Positions 24,912 through 35,074 of a DNA stretch of 64,000 nt are shown here, piece after piece. A model generated the notes under the pieces. The model ran no database searches, was not told the DNA's origin, and saw nothing but the letters and a program-made list of their open reading frames with translations. The DNA is from Juglans regia. Lineage: Eukaryota; Streptophyta; Magnoliopsida; Fagales; Juglandaceae. The stretch spans positions 23,093,098-23,157,097 of the forward strand of contig NC_049903.1 of the NCBI RefSeq assembly GCF_001411555.2, given 5' to 3'. Numbering within the stretch: position 1 is the stretch's first letter; every line of letters starts with the position of its first letter. Both the position numbers and the translations under genes were made by a program.

Positions 24912-25167
24912 TTCAGCTAGGCTCAGGTCACAAATTTTTCTGGTGTTATCAAACTTGTGATATCAAATGGTTATTAATGGTTTATTGTCTTCTTCATAAT
25001 CATGCAGAAACAAATGGCTGCTTTTTAGTACATTCGTAAGCCTTATGGAATGGCGTAGGCAGATTTCGGAGGTTATGTATTCAAACTCTTGTGGAATGTG
25101 CCACATTTTTTGTTGACGCAACAGAAGGAGAATATGTACTAGAAGTTGAAAGGAGAATGACTTTTGT

Positions 25168-25458
25168 GCTTGGAAATTTTTATAACCTTTGGTGAATTTT
25201 GAAGTTGCCATAGATACAACCTTGACAACTTTGTAAATACATATGGAAATTGAAGTGGAGAATATTGTGAAGGTTTTCAGTACATTCGTAAATTATGGTT
25301 GGATGCTAGTTTGAAAATATAACATTTTTGGTGTGTAAAAATATTTAGTACCACGTGTATAATATTAGATATATATATTTACTAATTATATACTAATAAA
25401 AGAAGTATATGCAGTGAACAAGTTCGTGCTTGGAAATTTTTATAACCTTTGGTGAATT
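25168..25458. repeat. Scrambled short direct repeats
   Basis: A ~31-base block starting GCTTGGAAATTTTTATAAC occurs at 25,168 and again at 25,428. GCAGTGAACAAGTTCGTG occurs at 25,411 and at 25,530, the latter inside the K+ channel fragment. TATACTAATAAAA occurs at 25,388 and 25,459. The pattern suggests patchwork repair. Confidence 0.75.
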
Positions 25459-25472
25459 ATATACTAATAAAA

Positions 25473-25611
25473 TATTTGGTCCGGCCATTACGTACCACCA
25501 TGACCACAGTTGGCCATGGAGATGTACATGCAGTGAACAAGTTCGTGTGGTTCTTCATATGCCCTTCATTTTGTACAACCTTTGGCCTAACTGCCTGCTT
25601 ATGAGTATTGG
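25473..25611 (+). pseudogene. Fragment of a Shaker-type (AKT/KAT-like) K+ channel pore exon
   Basis: The plus frame from 25,494 reads TTMTTVGHGDVHAVN and, a little on, FGLTACL. This matches the pore loop and start of the last membrane helix of plant Shaker K+ channels (TTMTTVGYGDLHAVN, then GLTAYLIGN in the family). The bases before it, out of frame by small insertions, still spell the YWS-IT of the same exon. The selectivity filter TVGYGD is TVGHGD and a stop follows FGLTACL. A GTAAGC donor follows at 25,612. Only about 45 codons remain, so it is not a working channel. It lies between the two MULE genes and may be a captured host exon (Pack-MULE style); that is inference. Confidence 0.6.
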
Positions 25612-27865
25612 TAAGCACTGAACTCTGGTATTTTCTATTTCCTCATGCTTAGATTGTTTTAACTGTTTGGATTGTCCTCTAGTTTTCATTGGACTCTCCT
25701 ATTTTCTGTTTCCTATTAAGATAATTCATAACAAATTTCATCTGATTTGTGTTGGATCTGAATTGGTTGGGATTGGCTGGCTTGTCTTTGTTGCAGAAAT
25801 TTAGCTGTGTTTTTTTTTTTTTTCAGCCCTACTGTGGAGAGTGTGTATCTCTTCAAGGGGATCTCAAAGGAAATGCCACACCCTTCAAGAGTCTGATACA
25901 AATCTAAGCATTTCTTTAGTTTGTGAAGATCATTCCAATGAGATGTAGAAGAGAAGTATACTATTTGTATAAAAAGTTCATTGCATATGGTTTCTAATCG
26001 TTTTACTTGCCAAAAAAGTTCTTGTGGGATGGTTTCTTTAGTTTTACTTGCAATGGTTTCTTTATTTCCTATTGCCAAAAGATAATGCATGGCAATACTG
26101 GTATATAGCATTAAACATGAACAGCAGCACAGTTTGAGGGTGGCTTTATTATTGGGTTGATAAGCTTATGTTGAGGTGTGTGGTTATTTATGTCTCAGTT
26201 ATGTTTCTACTACAGCGGCTTGGGCAACTGCAGCATACATGATGAAACTTCAATGAGCAAGAGGTAGTTCATTTGAGCATGGCTTTTGTGTTGTTAGGAT
26301 ATGGACATCTACGGTTGGGAAATATGGTATTTGTTGGTGTTCTATTGGGAATCTGGTTCAACAATGTTCCTGTTTTAGTGATATTGTATTTGCTTTTATG
26401 TATACGCTCAAGATTCACTACTATTGAATCTCGGATTGATTGTAGTATGGTTCAAGTTGAATTTCTTTATTTTTGTATTTGAGGAGGTTGAAGATGCATT
26501 TGGCTACTGTTGTAGGAAGCTGAATTCTGACAATTTCTTTGTGGATAAGTGATTCCATATCGGTATTCTTTGTGAATTATTGCTTTCTCAGGCTATCGGT
26601 ATTCTATAAGTGATTCCATATCAGCAGTGATAAAACGATCTAAACTCTTTTTTTAAAGGATCTAAAACTCTTTAGTTCTTCATAGAATATTGGTGTCTCG
26701 GTGAATTAATGCATATGTTCATGAGGAATGTATCTATATAGAAAAATACTATTTATGACCTTTATATTTGTTGTCATATCAGGAAATGATGAAATAAGAT
26801 AGAACTGTCACTAGATCAGATTCCACTCACAAATTATTTGCCTCTCGTGCTAGCAAGTTGCAAGCACAAAGGACTTGGTCTTCTCTGGATGATGCCTCTC
26901 CCCATGCTCTTTTCATTCACTGTAAAAGCTAAACCAAACTTTACCGATTCAAATGAAGCATAGCGCAAGGATCCATTTTCATCTCTATCTCCTCTTCTCT
27001 ATATTTACCCAAACAAGACTTGCTGTAGCACCCAAATCAACTTCGTAAGGATGATCTCTGCATGTATAGCAGCCCAGCCAACTCATAAGGAACACAGGAC
27101 TACAGTGCCTCCGTCTCTTTTCTTTCCTTTCTGCTGTTTCCTCAAATAACTCTCGTTATAGCACTAACTACAACTTGAGGTTGCTCTGCACACACAACTT
27201 CAAAATATACCCAATGGTAATTTGTTTATGACTACTTTGAACCGCTGGGTATCATAAACGAATTGCAAGCATAGAACGTTGGCAAGGTATATTCAACTAT
27301 GAGCTGCTTCTGCTGCCGTTTATGAGCAGGATTGGCATTAGAGTCTTATTTCATTTCCACTCCTAATTAATATATAAAGGTAGGTATCTTTAGAAGATAA
27401 ATAATCTGTAAGGAGAATTACAAGACAAGCATATTTATAATTTCAGTACAGAAAAAAATAAAGATAGTGAAAATGTACAGCCGACAAGCTAATTCTGAAA
27501 GAACCTTGACAATGGTACAAGCAGCTGTCATGTGCAAGTGCATAGAGTTCCCAACAATTACACATTGACAGTCCAAAATTAAAGCCAACTTCCTCCAAAA
27601 ATATTGCCAACTCCAAAAGATAAATAAAATAAATATTGTCAATTCCAAATATTGCTCCAAAAATAATGTCAATTGCCATGCAGAACATTGAACTTAATAT
27701 CCATAAAAGCTGTCATAATTAGACTTCATATATTGCATATCAGTTCAATGTTCAGATCCGATCATTCTATTTACATTTAAAACTAACATGATACATCTAC
27801 ATTCAGAACCAACCAAAAACTATTACAAGAGATACAAACCAATATAGACACAACAATATACGTAC
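25612..27865. other. MULE interior, no gene recognised
   Basis: Short ORFs only (for example 69 codons at 26,273-26,482). Sequence between the channel fragment and the end of the convergent GRF gene; a shared 3' intergenic region would be expected here. Confidence 0.4.
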
Positions 27866-27867
27866 GA

Positions 27868-28327
27868 CCCTATTCTCTACTATCCTTCTTCGAAGCTCGT
27901 CTTCATGCTTCTTCAGCATTTGCTCTCTGTCTATTAGTTTGTCTTTTTCTTTTTTAGCTTCATACTCACGCAACAATATAGCATCCTCCCTCTTCCGAAG
28001 ATCATCAATCTCTTGTCAAGTTTTTCTCAGATAATACTGATTGAAGTATATCTGCCCAAATGAAGAATTTACATTTTCTTTCTCCCTGTGTACAATTCAA
28101 GAATTTCAATCTTCATGTATAAAAATTGATCTACATGCATTCAAGAGCAATACAAAAAAAAGAAGATAATTATTTACCGTATGATAATTCGGACAAGCAT
28201 AAAATTTCCGTCCAGGATTATTGTGGGTGTAGGAGATCTTTAATGGCGCTTTCAAACCACACCAACAACTTGGTGATTCGATTTCAAGATCATTAACTAC
28301 ACACGATGATGATTGACTCGATGCCAT
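27868..28327 (-). pseudogene. GRF zinc-finger / coiled-coil protein (At4g04775-like), two exons, frameshifted
   Basis: Exon 1 (28,327-28,178, 50 codons) starts MASSQSSSCVVNDLEIE and gives the first half of the GRF zinc finger (SPSCWCGLKAPLKISYTHN, then NPGRKFYACPNYHT). A GT-AG intron leads to exon 2 from 28,085 (GERKCKFFIWADI), completing the Cys set C-x-C...C...C of the GRF fold, which binds single-stranded nucleic acid in known proteins. The frame then ends at 28,007-28,005. The same exon continues in another frame as a coiled coil (QEIDDLRKREDAILLREYE, AKKEKDKLIDREQMLKKHE), so a small indel near 28,015 broke the gene. Exon 2 may end at a donor near 27,870. It faces the transposase gene. 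Role in transposition is unknown. Confidence 0.75.
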
Positions 28328-29835
28328 AGTTTGTCTACGTCATGATTGACAGATGGTAGGAGCAGAATATCAAAAATCATATAAACCCACAAGGCAAATA
28401 TGACACCAATTAGCAGATAGAATAGAGGTAAAAAAATCTGAGCATCTAGATTTCACATCCAATTCAGCATGTATTTTTTTTTTTTTTTACAAACCAAATA
28501 AAAAACTATCTAAAACCAGAAGTTGTTGATCATTTCAAAATACTCACAAGCAAAAGCAGTTAAAATGCTAACAACAAGCATGCTTTGAGGAACATCGATT
28601 TCATATGTAAAAAATCCATCAAAATGTAATGGTTGAGAAAATATACTATTACATTACATTAGATGTGGACATGAATTTTGATGAAGTTTCCTGCTTTAGC
28701 AATATAAAGATTTCGCAAGAAAGAATAACATAACAAAAAAAAAAAAAAATTAAGCCAAAAAAATTTAAGTTATATAAAACTGAACATGGTTTAGCTGACA
28801 ACTATGGAACTTTTGACAGCAAACAGAGATAAGAAAATGCATTCCTAGGTTCTCATGTAGCCATAGCAAATACCAATGGACAGCAACAAAGGAAGATTGC
28901 AAACAATCTAAATGATCAGTTTGTTTTTTCCCTGAGACTGGATGATCAAGCAAATATTTTAACAGCTATGTTATAAACAGCACAATTTGAACAATGTTGA
29001 CTAGTTATTGTATATTCTGTACTAGAAAACTGCAGAGATTGAAAAGAAGGCAAGGAGTGTTTTCAAAACCCTTGTGTTTGAGTTGTTTGGATCTTGCATG
29101 AATTATATGATTGTGGGCGAGTCAGAATTCTTAGGTTATTAATTTGCTTAAGACATGCTTGGCCTGCCTTATCTTTAGAAAAATTATAGACTATCACTCT
29201 TTGGGTTTTGTTTGATTTATAACTTTTTTGTTTTTTATCTCTGTATTAAGATATTGCTTTTGTATGTTCAATCTCATGATACTGCTACTAGTCTTTTGCC
29301 ATTAGAAACCTATATTCTATTGCACAAAATTATGAATGGAATGCACTAGCAAGTTTGCAAAGATGAAAAGGGTTTTTCCTTAATTTCCTTTTGGCAATAG
29401 TATGACAATTGAAATAATTATCAGTAACTTCATGACCAGTAACTAAAAAAAAAATTGTGTCACATATGCAGACCACTCGTGACTACACATTAGCATAAAT
29501 ACAATGAGATCATGAGAGAATTGTTTTAAACAGCCAACAAGAGGCATATAATTTACTAAAATACAAATTAATACAGACATAAGATTTAGGTACAACTAAC
29601 AAAACTATTTGGCATAAAATATTTTGGCAAATTGCTAACTGTTTACTTGGCAATTATTTTACATTCAACACTTAACATTGTTCATAACAGAGCTTTTACA
29701 AAAACAAAATGTAATTTACAAGGGATGTAACCTAATTTCTAAATGGTTTTTTATTTGGAGTACAAAAAATACTAGGGTTTTCAATCGGCATTGACACAAA
29801 GGTAGATGCATAAACTGAATTTGAAACAAAAATTA
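28328..29835 (-). other. Probable long intron of the GRF gene, no coding sequence seen
   Basis: AT-rich, with A/T runs near 28,470 and 28,733. It separates the GRF coding exon from probable 5' UTR exons near the right MULE end. Confidence 0.35.
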
Positions 29836-30070
29836 CCTTTCACGGAGATTTCTTCAAACTAAAAAACTGAAGTGAGTCAGGGAGATGGGTCTTCAAACGG
29901 TTGTGGTGAATCGGTCCCTGTGTCTCCAAAAATAATGCATAAACAAAAATGAGAGATGGGTCTTCAAAGGTAGACATTTAAAACGAATTGGAAAAAAAAA
30001 AAAAATTACCTTCGCCGAAATTTCTTCTACTGAAGGGGTGAGGGAGATGGGTCTTCAAAAGTTAGGCTCC
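29836..30070 (-). repeat. Duplicated leader-exon segment near the right MULE end
   Basis: Two copies (about 29,836-29,910 and 30,003-30,062), read on minus, share TTTGAAGACCCATCTCCCT, a TTCAG...AAGAAAT segment and a splice donor (GAAAG|GTAATTTTT and CGAAG|GTAATTTTT). They look like a duplicated 5' UTR exon with its donor. Confidence 0.55.
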
Positions 30071-30508
30071 ATCACTCCAGTGGCTTTGGGCTGAAAGGGG
30101 GAGAGAGAAGGGGTGAAATAAAATGCATATCTTCCAGTTAGTTGTTTCTAGGGTTTGGGAGATTTTGGAGATTTTCTAGGGTTTCGGAGATTTTGGAGAT
30201 TTTCTAGATTTTGGGGATTTTGGGGTTAGCCGTGGGGATGAGTATGAGGTTCGAAAGGGAGAGTTCTGAGGCTCGATCGAGAGGGAGAGTTCTGAGGCTC
30301 GAAGATGGAGATGCGTTTCGTCGAGTGGCGTGAGATGCATATCCGGGAGAGTGAAGCAGCTTGGGATTGAGTAGAGAAACAACCGTGACGTCGACAGGAA
30401 CCGGGTTCGGCCACGTCAGGAGTGTGGCGTGCGGGTAGCGAACCGGAGGCTGAGTAGAATATTTCTTTTGATTCTCAGCTTTTAGATGAAAAGAAGATAT
30501 CCTTTTCC

Positions 30509-32202
30509 ATTTTCTGCTAGACATGCCATCAGGCCCATTACCTGCATGGGCTGCTTCTGGCTGCACTTGTTCTGTTGTAGACCTAGGTTCATATTCCTGG
30601 GTCCCATCCATTACTGCACCTATTGAGGGCCCTATTGGGCTTTGGGACTTCAAAGGCCCTTCCATGATCCCCTTAGTAGCAGGAATCTAGGAAATCTTCG
30701 TCAATTCAGCATCATGGGGTTTAGAATCCATGACCTAGATATCCGCCACCTGCTTCCACTTCCCTTCCGTTATTTACTCCACCAGTATCGCCTACTAGAT
30801 TTTCGAATGGTTTCTCCAGTGAAGCCTCACCTTCCATTACATGGTCTAGGTGATGACTCATTGGACCCAACTTAGCTCTGGATTGAGAGGCCTTACTTCG
30901 ATCTCCAGACCCCAACGCCCTCAACCAAACACTATATGGAAGTTCTATAGCTTCAGAAGAGGGAGTTCCACCCCCTGGGAACAGTCCTTATTCGCATGAC
31001 ATAGGCGCCCGCATCTATAATAAAAGTTGGGCATCCTCTTGTAAGAGAAGCGTACCCAAAAGGATTTACCAGTGCCAATGTCTATTTTGGTACCTCCCAA
31101 TAAAGGTTTGAGTAGATTAATAGCAACACGAACTCGCATAAACTCACCCCATGCTATTTCCCCTTTAGCCAGATCTACCTCCTCTACCCGACCAACTTTG
31201 TTGCCAATCAGACGACCCACATACTCATTTCTTGCCATGAATGGAAGGTCGTGTAGTCTAATCCAAAACAGGGCTTCTGAGAGCATTAGCATTGGTTTAT
31301 GCATATGCATATGTAAAATTACCTCTTTTACATATCCACTTTGTCATTCAAGCAAAATTCTCACATTGACTTATGCATATTTGAGACAAAATAATAATAA
31401 AATATTATTATTTTATTATTATTACTTTTTTGCTAAAATCTATTTTTTTATATATATTTTGCAATTAACATCCACTACATATATTTGACATTAATAATAC
31501 AAATATAATAATAAAAAATAATATATTAAAAATATAATAAAATGAAAAAAATATATATAATATATTATAATAATAAAATGAATGTGCAAGTGAATGTTTG
31601 TTTTGTTGTTGAAGGAGGGAGAAAATGAAAGGATTGTGTGAGAGAGAGTGGGAGGAGAGAGAAATAATTATTTAAATATGATTTGTAGGGTGAATAGTGG
31701 TTATCCAAATTTGGATAAGCACTATTCATAGGTAGTTAAATATTTGGATATGCATAAGCCAATGTGGAAGATTTTAGGGTCATATTATGCAAATTTGACT
31801 TTGTATATGCATATGCATAGACCAATGCTAATGCTCTGAGAAAGAAATCTGATGGGCTTGCTGACCTCCTTCAACTTCCTTCATCAGAATGAGATGCTTA
31901 TTGAAAGACCAAGGGCCCTCTCTCAGAACCCTTTATTCATCCCAGGTGTCATCAAACTCAACAAGAAATAACTCAGGATTCAGGTCCCTGAATCAGACCC
32001 TGTGAGCGAGTCTCCAAGCCTTCCTCATCGTAGCCTTAAACATTTCCCTATTGAAATGTTTTTTAGTGAACAACTTTAGTATCAAACACTTTCCCCCACA
32101 CGGTAGAGCATTTTCCAACTTAACTGGTTCCACAACCACCTCCGCATTCTCCTATTCAGTCAACGACAGGCGCTGGTACAAATCATTCAAAGAAACCTCC
32201 AT
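30509..32202 (-). pseudogene. LINE ORF1 (DUF4283 plus CCHC zinc knuckle), broken
   Basis: The minus frame starts MEVSLNDLYQRLSL at 32,202 and shows the DUF4283 domain (VEPVKLENALPCGGKCLI, KAWRLAHRV, REGPWSFNKHLILM, then WIRLHDLPFMARNEYVG). It continues through AWGEFMRVRVAINLLKPLL and GKSFWVRFSYKRMPNFYYR to a CCHC knuckle (YRCGRLCHANKDC, one Cys replaced by Tyr). The C-terminal part follows in other frames (WLRALGSGDRSK, then SRKWKR near 30,510) up to the MULE. ORF1 binds the LINE RNA. There are at least three stops before the MITE and a frame change near 30,950. The MITE at 31,281-31,836 sits exactly inside the codons for SEALFW. Confidence 0.8.
31281..31836. mobile_element. MITE, 556 bp, probably Harbinger-type, in LINE ORF1
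   Basis: Terminal inverted repeats GAGCATTAGCATTGG...CCAATGCTAATGCTC continue into TATGCATATGCATA on both sides. The flanks are TGA (31,278-31,280) and TGA (31,837-31,839), a 3-bp duplication. Taking out the element and one TGA restores the ORF1 reading frame across the site. The interior is AT-rich, with no ORF of note. The 3-bp TSD suggests PIF/Harbinger, though TGA is not the usual TWA. Confidence 0.8.
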
Positions 32203-32495
32203 AGCTTAGGAATGGAATGCACAAGGCAAAAAGGGGAAAAACTGCACAAAGGCAGTATTTTCGCCTTTACTAGAAAACCTAGAGAGGAAAGGCCCCTGCT
32301 GTGATATCTTTAATTACTTATATATATCTTATTTTGATTTATTAGTTAATTTCTATTGTGAGTGATCTTTCAATATTTTCTATATAAAATGATTTTTTTA
32401 GTATTATATTATCATAAAGTGAATGTTACTCGTGATAAAAACTTTATTACACATGAAAAAAAATAAAAAAATTCATAAAGATATGGAGTTTTGCT

Positions 32496-32551
32496 ACACA
32501 TAAGTCGGTGTATTTGCACACTACTTATAGTGCAAACACCGACTTATGTGT
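32496..32551. repeat. Hairpin, 16-bp perfect stem
   Basis: ACACATAAGTCGGTGT (32,496-32,511) and its exact reverse complement ACACCGACTTATGTGT (32,536-32,551), with further pairing of TTGCAC/GTGCAA inside. It could be a foldback remnant of a MITE. Confidence 0.85.
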
Positions 32552-32720
32552 GACCCATTATAACTTTAAAAATACCAAAATAAAAATACTTTTTAGCATG
32601 AGTTCTCCTACTCATCATCCTTACACCACGGTGCTAAGAGAAAAAAAAAAATAAAAAGATAAAAAATAAAAGTAGGTGTGTTGTAAAGGAAAAATGAGTA
32701 GAATTTTTCTCTTTTAGCCT

Positions 32721-32936
32721 AGTAATGTTAAAGTTTTCCACATAGGTGGTGTGCTAGGTGTGTAAAAGATAAGGTTTCTAAATTTTATTAGAATAATTTT
32801 ATTTGAAGGTCTTAATTTACACCAGACCAACCACAAGATATAATTTGATCTGGAAGATCAATTTTAATTTAAATTGTACAAATCAAATTATTTATGTGGA
32901 TAATGTGTGGTGTGAAAACTTTCAAATAACATTACT
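32721..32936. mobile_element. Small MITE-like element, 216 bp
   Basis: Ends are AGTAATGTTA and TAACATTACT (perfect 10-bp inverted repeat), with looser pairing further in (TTTTCCACA... / ...TGTGAAAA). AT-rich, no ORF. The target duplication was not clear. Confidence 0.45.
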
Positions 32937-33949
32937 ATTTTTTATAAAAGAAATTTTGGAAATATAGTAACCCAATATATAGGAAGGATGAGTGTGAGTG
33001 ATGCTTGACGTTCTGGTTCACACTCCAATATATAGGAAGGAAAAATATAATTGCCAAGTTGAAATCAATGCCGGAGAAATTAAAACAACACCCAAAACGA
33101 ACACGCAAGCTTAGCTTCCGTAGCATTGTGGTATTGTTTGCGCGAGTTCGATCCTCGCCGAGAGCTTCTGATATTTTTATCATCTGGGAAAGCTAAAGGA
33201 AAAATCGTTAGATGATTTGAGATTTTATTATTTTTATATTTATAACATTTATAACATTATTTTATTGAAAAAAGCTCTATTTTAAAATTTTCAAATTAAA
33301 TGGTAGGGGCTTTGTATTTTTTCTTTTTTTGGAAAATGTCATTATTCATTTATCAGAAAAACGTATATTCATGACTGGATACATTCTGGGATGTCCTCAT
33401 ATCAACACAGGACATCATAAACCAAAATAATGCAATTGAAACTCTACCAGTACACTATTTCTTTTTGTGACTAGTCTAGTCTTCATTATTTCTGATACTC
33501 TCTACAGACAAACGTCCAAGAAACTACACTCTCTGCCTAACACAAAGACTCAACTTCTAGAAACAAACGTCCGAAAAATGAACTCTCTTTTATTTTAATT
33601 AACAATAAGGAAATAAAAAAGGAAAACATTATGATAGATGTAAAAAATGACAGATTATAGTTTGCACCGACTTCGGTAGACTTCGAAACATGTCACATCC
33701 TGTGAAGACAACAACACTTGTCTCTTTTAAGTTCTCTCTTTACAAAAAAAACAATATTTTATAAACTTCAAATTAAATGATAGGATTTTGTTATTTTATT
33801 TTATTTTTCCAATATATTCTTCGAAGTGTATTAATAAATTAATGTGGTAATTAAGCATATGAAAACTCATGATTAAAATGAGAATTTCTATCACCACAAA
33901 AAGATTCAATAAAAGTAAACATATAAACTGACATATTAGATCAAAAGTA

Positions 33950-35074
33950 ATTTTACAATTTAAAGTATTTCTTGATTATAAATATTAGAAAAGATTGAAA
34001 CCTTAAGATTAGGGAGAATCAGCCAAATTAAAGTATTGGACAATAGATAAATTCATAAAGTAATTTATTGTTCGTTTAATAATGGCTTGAAATATTTTGA
34101 GTCTTTCTACCTCCTCTCACTTGAGATATGGACCTTCAAGTTCGTATCCTAGGATTTTCTTCTTCAAATCTAATATTTCAAAAAGTTCGAATTAATTGCT
34201 CACCTACCACTAAAATGATAAAAGAGAAAAAAAAAATCAACAACAATTCCTGCTAGTATTATGCATTTATTTATGTAGTTCCTTTTTTTTTTTTTTGAAA
34301 AGATTTATGTTGTTCCTTTTTAATTTCTTATGTGATATATTATAATTAGGTAGAATTAATGTTATCCTACATGTACGTACAAATATTAATTATGAACCAT
34401 GTAAGGGGGTAAAATACATCAGGCCCAAAATGGTTTTCAATACCAAACCCATCGAAAGCCATCACTAGAAGATAAAGGAAGAGAGAGAGAAATGGGACAG
34501 AGAATGGACAAGGGAAGGCAAAGGGTAATGTGTCATGAGAGAAAATTAGTGATTTGATGTAAAGTAAGGGGAAATGACATAAAACAAAGGGGACAGGAGA
34601 TACAAGGGAGAAGATGCCTACGGTTTCAGGGAATTTTCTTTTGGACGCCTAGAGGGATTTTTGGCCAGGCTTTTTGGGGGGCTTCTTCAGCTACTTCTTG
34701 AACCTCTAGAGAGCTAGAGAGAGCTCCAAAGAGAACATGTACTCTAGCAAGCAAATTTTCAGCTCTCATTGTACAGTGAGAAATGAGAGACTATGACAGA
34801 CTATGCACAAGTATATTATAGTGGAATCTTCCCTCCCCTAACTCCAGTGGACGTAGGCCTAATACCGAACCACGTAAACCTGTGTGCCTATCTCTCCATA
34901 TATTCTCTACATTTAAATAATGTTCATCTTCATAGACGTATGTACGGACAGTGTAGCCGCACCGAATCACCTCCAGGGGCTCCACACCACACCGATCGAG
35001 GCCCAACCCACCTCAGAGCATCTGAGAATGGATCTTTCTCCCCTTCCAAGTTGCGCCCTTTTTGGGTGTTAACA
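33950..35074 (+). repeat. LTR-like tandem unit A
   Basis: First of three similar units. Shared landmarks are 'tttattg.tc.tttaataatggtttg', 'cacttgagatatggaccttcaag', 'tagaattaatgt', 'acgtacaaatattaattatgaacc', 'gtacagtgagaaatgagag', 'ggcccaacccacctcag', and a terminal TTTTTGGGTGTTAACA. The unit has no coding region. The third copy is followed by a primer-site-like sequence, so the units are probably LTRs. Confidence 0.65.

Larger units (their letters stand above)
18678..30500 (+). mobile_element. Mutator-like element (MULE) with FAR1-type transposase and a convergent GRF zinc-finger gene
   Basis: LINE sequence stops at 18,669 and resumes at 30,509. The junctions share CCTTTTCC (18,670-18,677 and 30,501-30,508), fitting the 8-10 bp TSD of Mutator elements. 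The ends show weak inverted similarity: the left has CTGACGTG near 18,738 and ATGCATTTTAATTTCA near 18,798, and the right, read inverted, has CTGACGTG near 30,410 and ATGCATTTTATTTCA near 30,125. Each end probably carries a promoter and a 5' UTR exon firing inward. Content: transposase gene 20,903-24,570 (+), K+ channel fragment 25,473-25,611, GRF gene 28,327-27,868 (-). Limits are inferred mainly from the LINE break. Confidence 0.65.
14361..32301 (-). mobile_element. L1-type LINE, near full length, split by a MULE and a MITE
   Basis: The same 16 bases, TGATATCTTTAATTAC, occur at 14,345-14,360 and 32,302-32,317 as a TSD. Next to the first is a poly(A) tail (T run on plus, from 14,361); next to the second is a 5' UTR leading into ORF1. 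Read on minus: 5' UTR 32,301-32,203, ORF1 from 32,202, ORF2 from about 18,500, ORF2 stop at 14,439-14,437, then a short 3' UTR and the tail. Removing the MULE (18,678-30,500) and the MITE (31,281-31,836) leaves about 5.6 kb, a usual size for a plant L1. All ORFs carry stops or frameshifts. Confidence 0.85.
32318..33949. other. AT-rich intergenic stretch holding two small foldback structures
   Basis: No gene is recognised. It contains a hairpin at 32,496-32,551 and a small MITE-like element at 32,721-32,936. A tRNA-like T-arm (GCGAGTTCGATCCTCGC) near 33,142 has no convincing tRNA around it. Confidence 0.45.

Noticed and set aside
33105..33175. tRNA gene or SINE head suggested by GCGAGTTCGATCCTCGC
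   Set aside because: The T-arm is good but no acceptor stem, D-arm or anticodon arm pairs around it.
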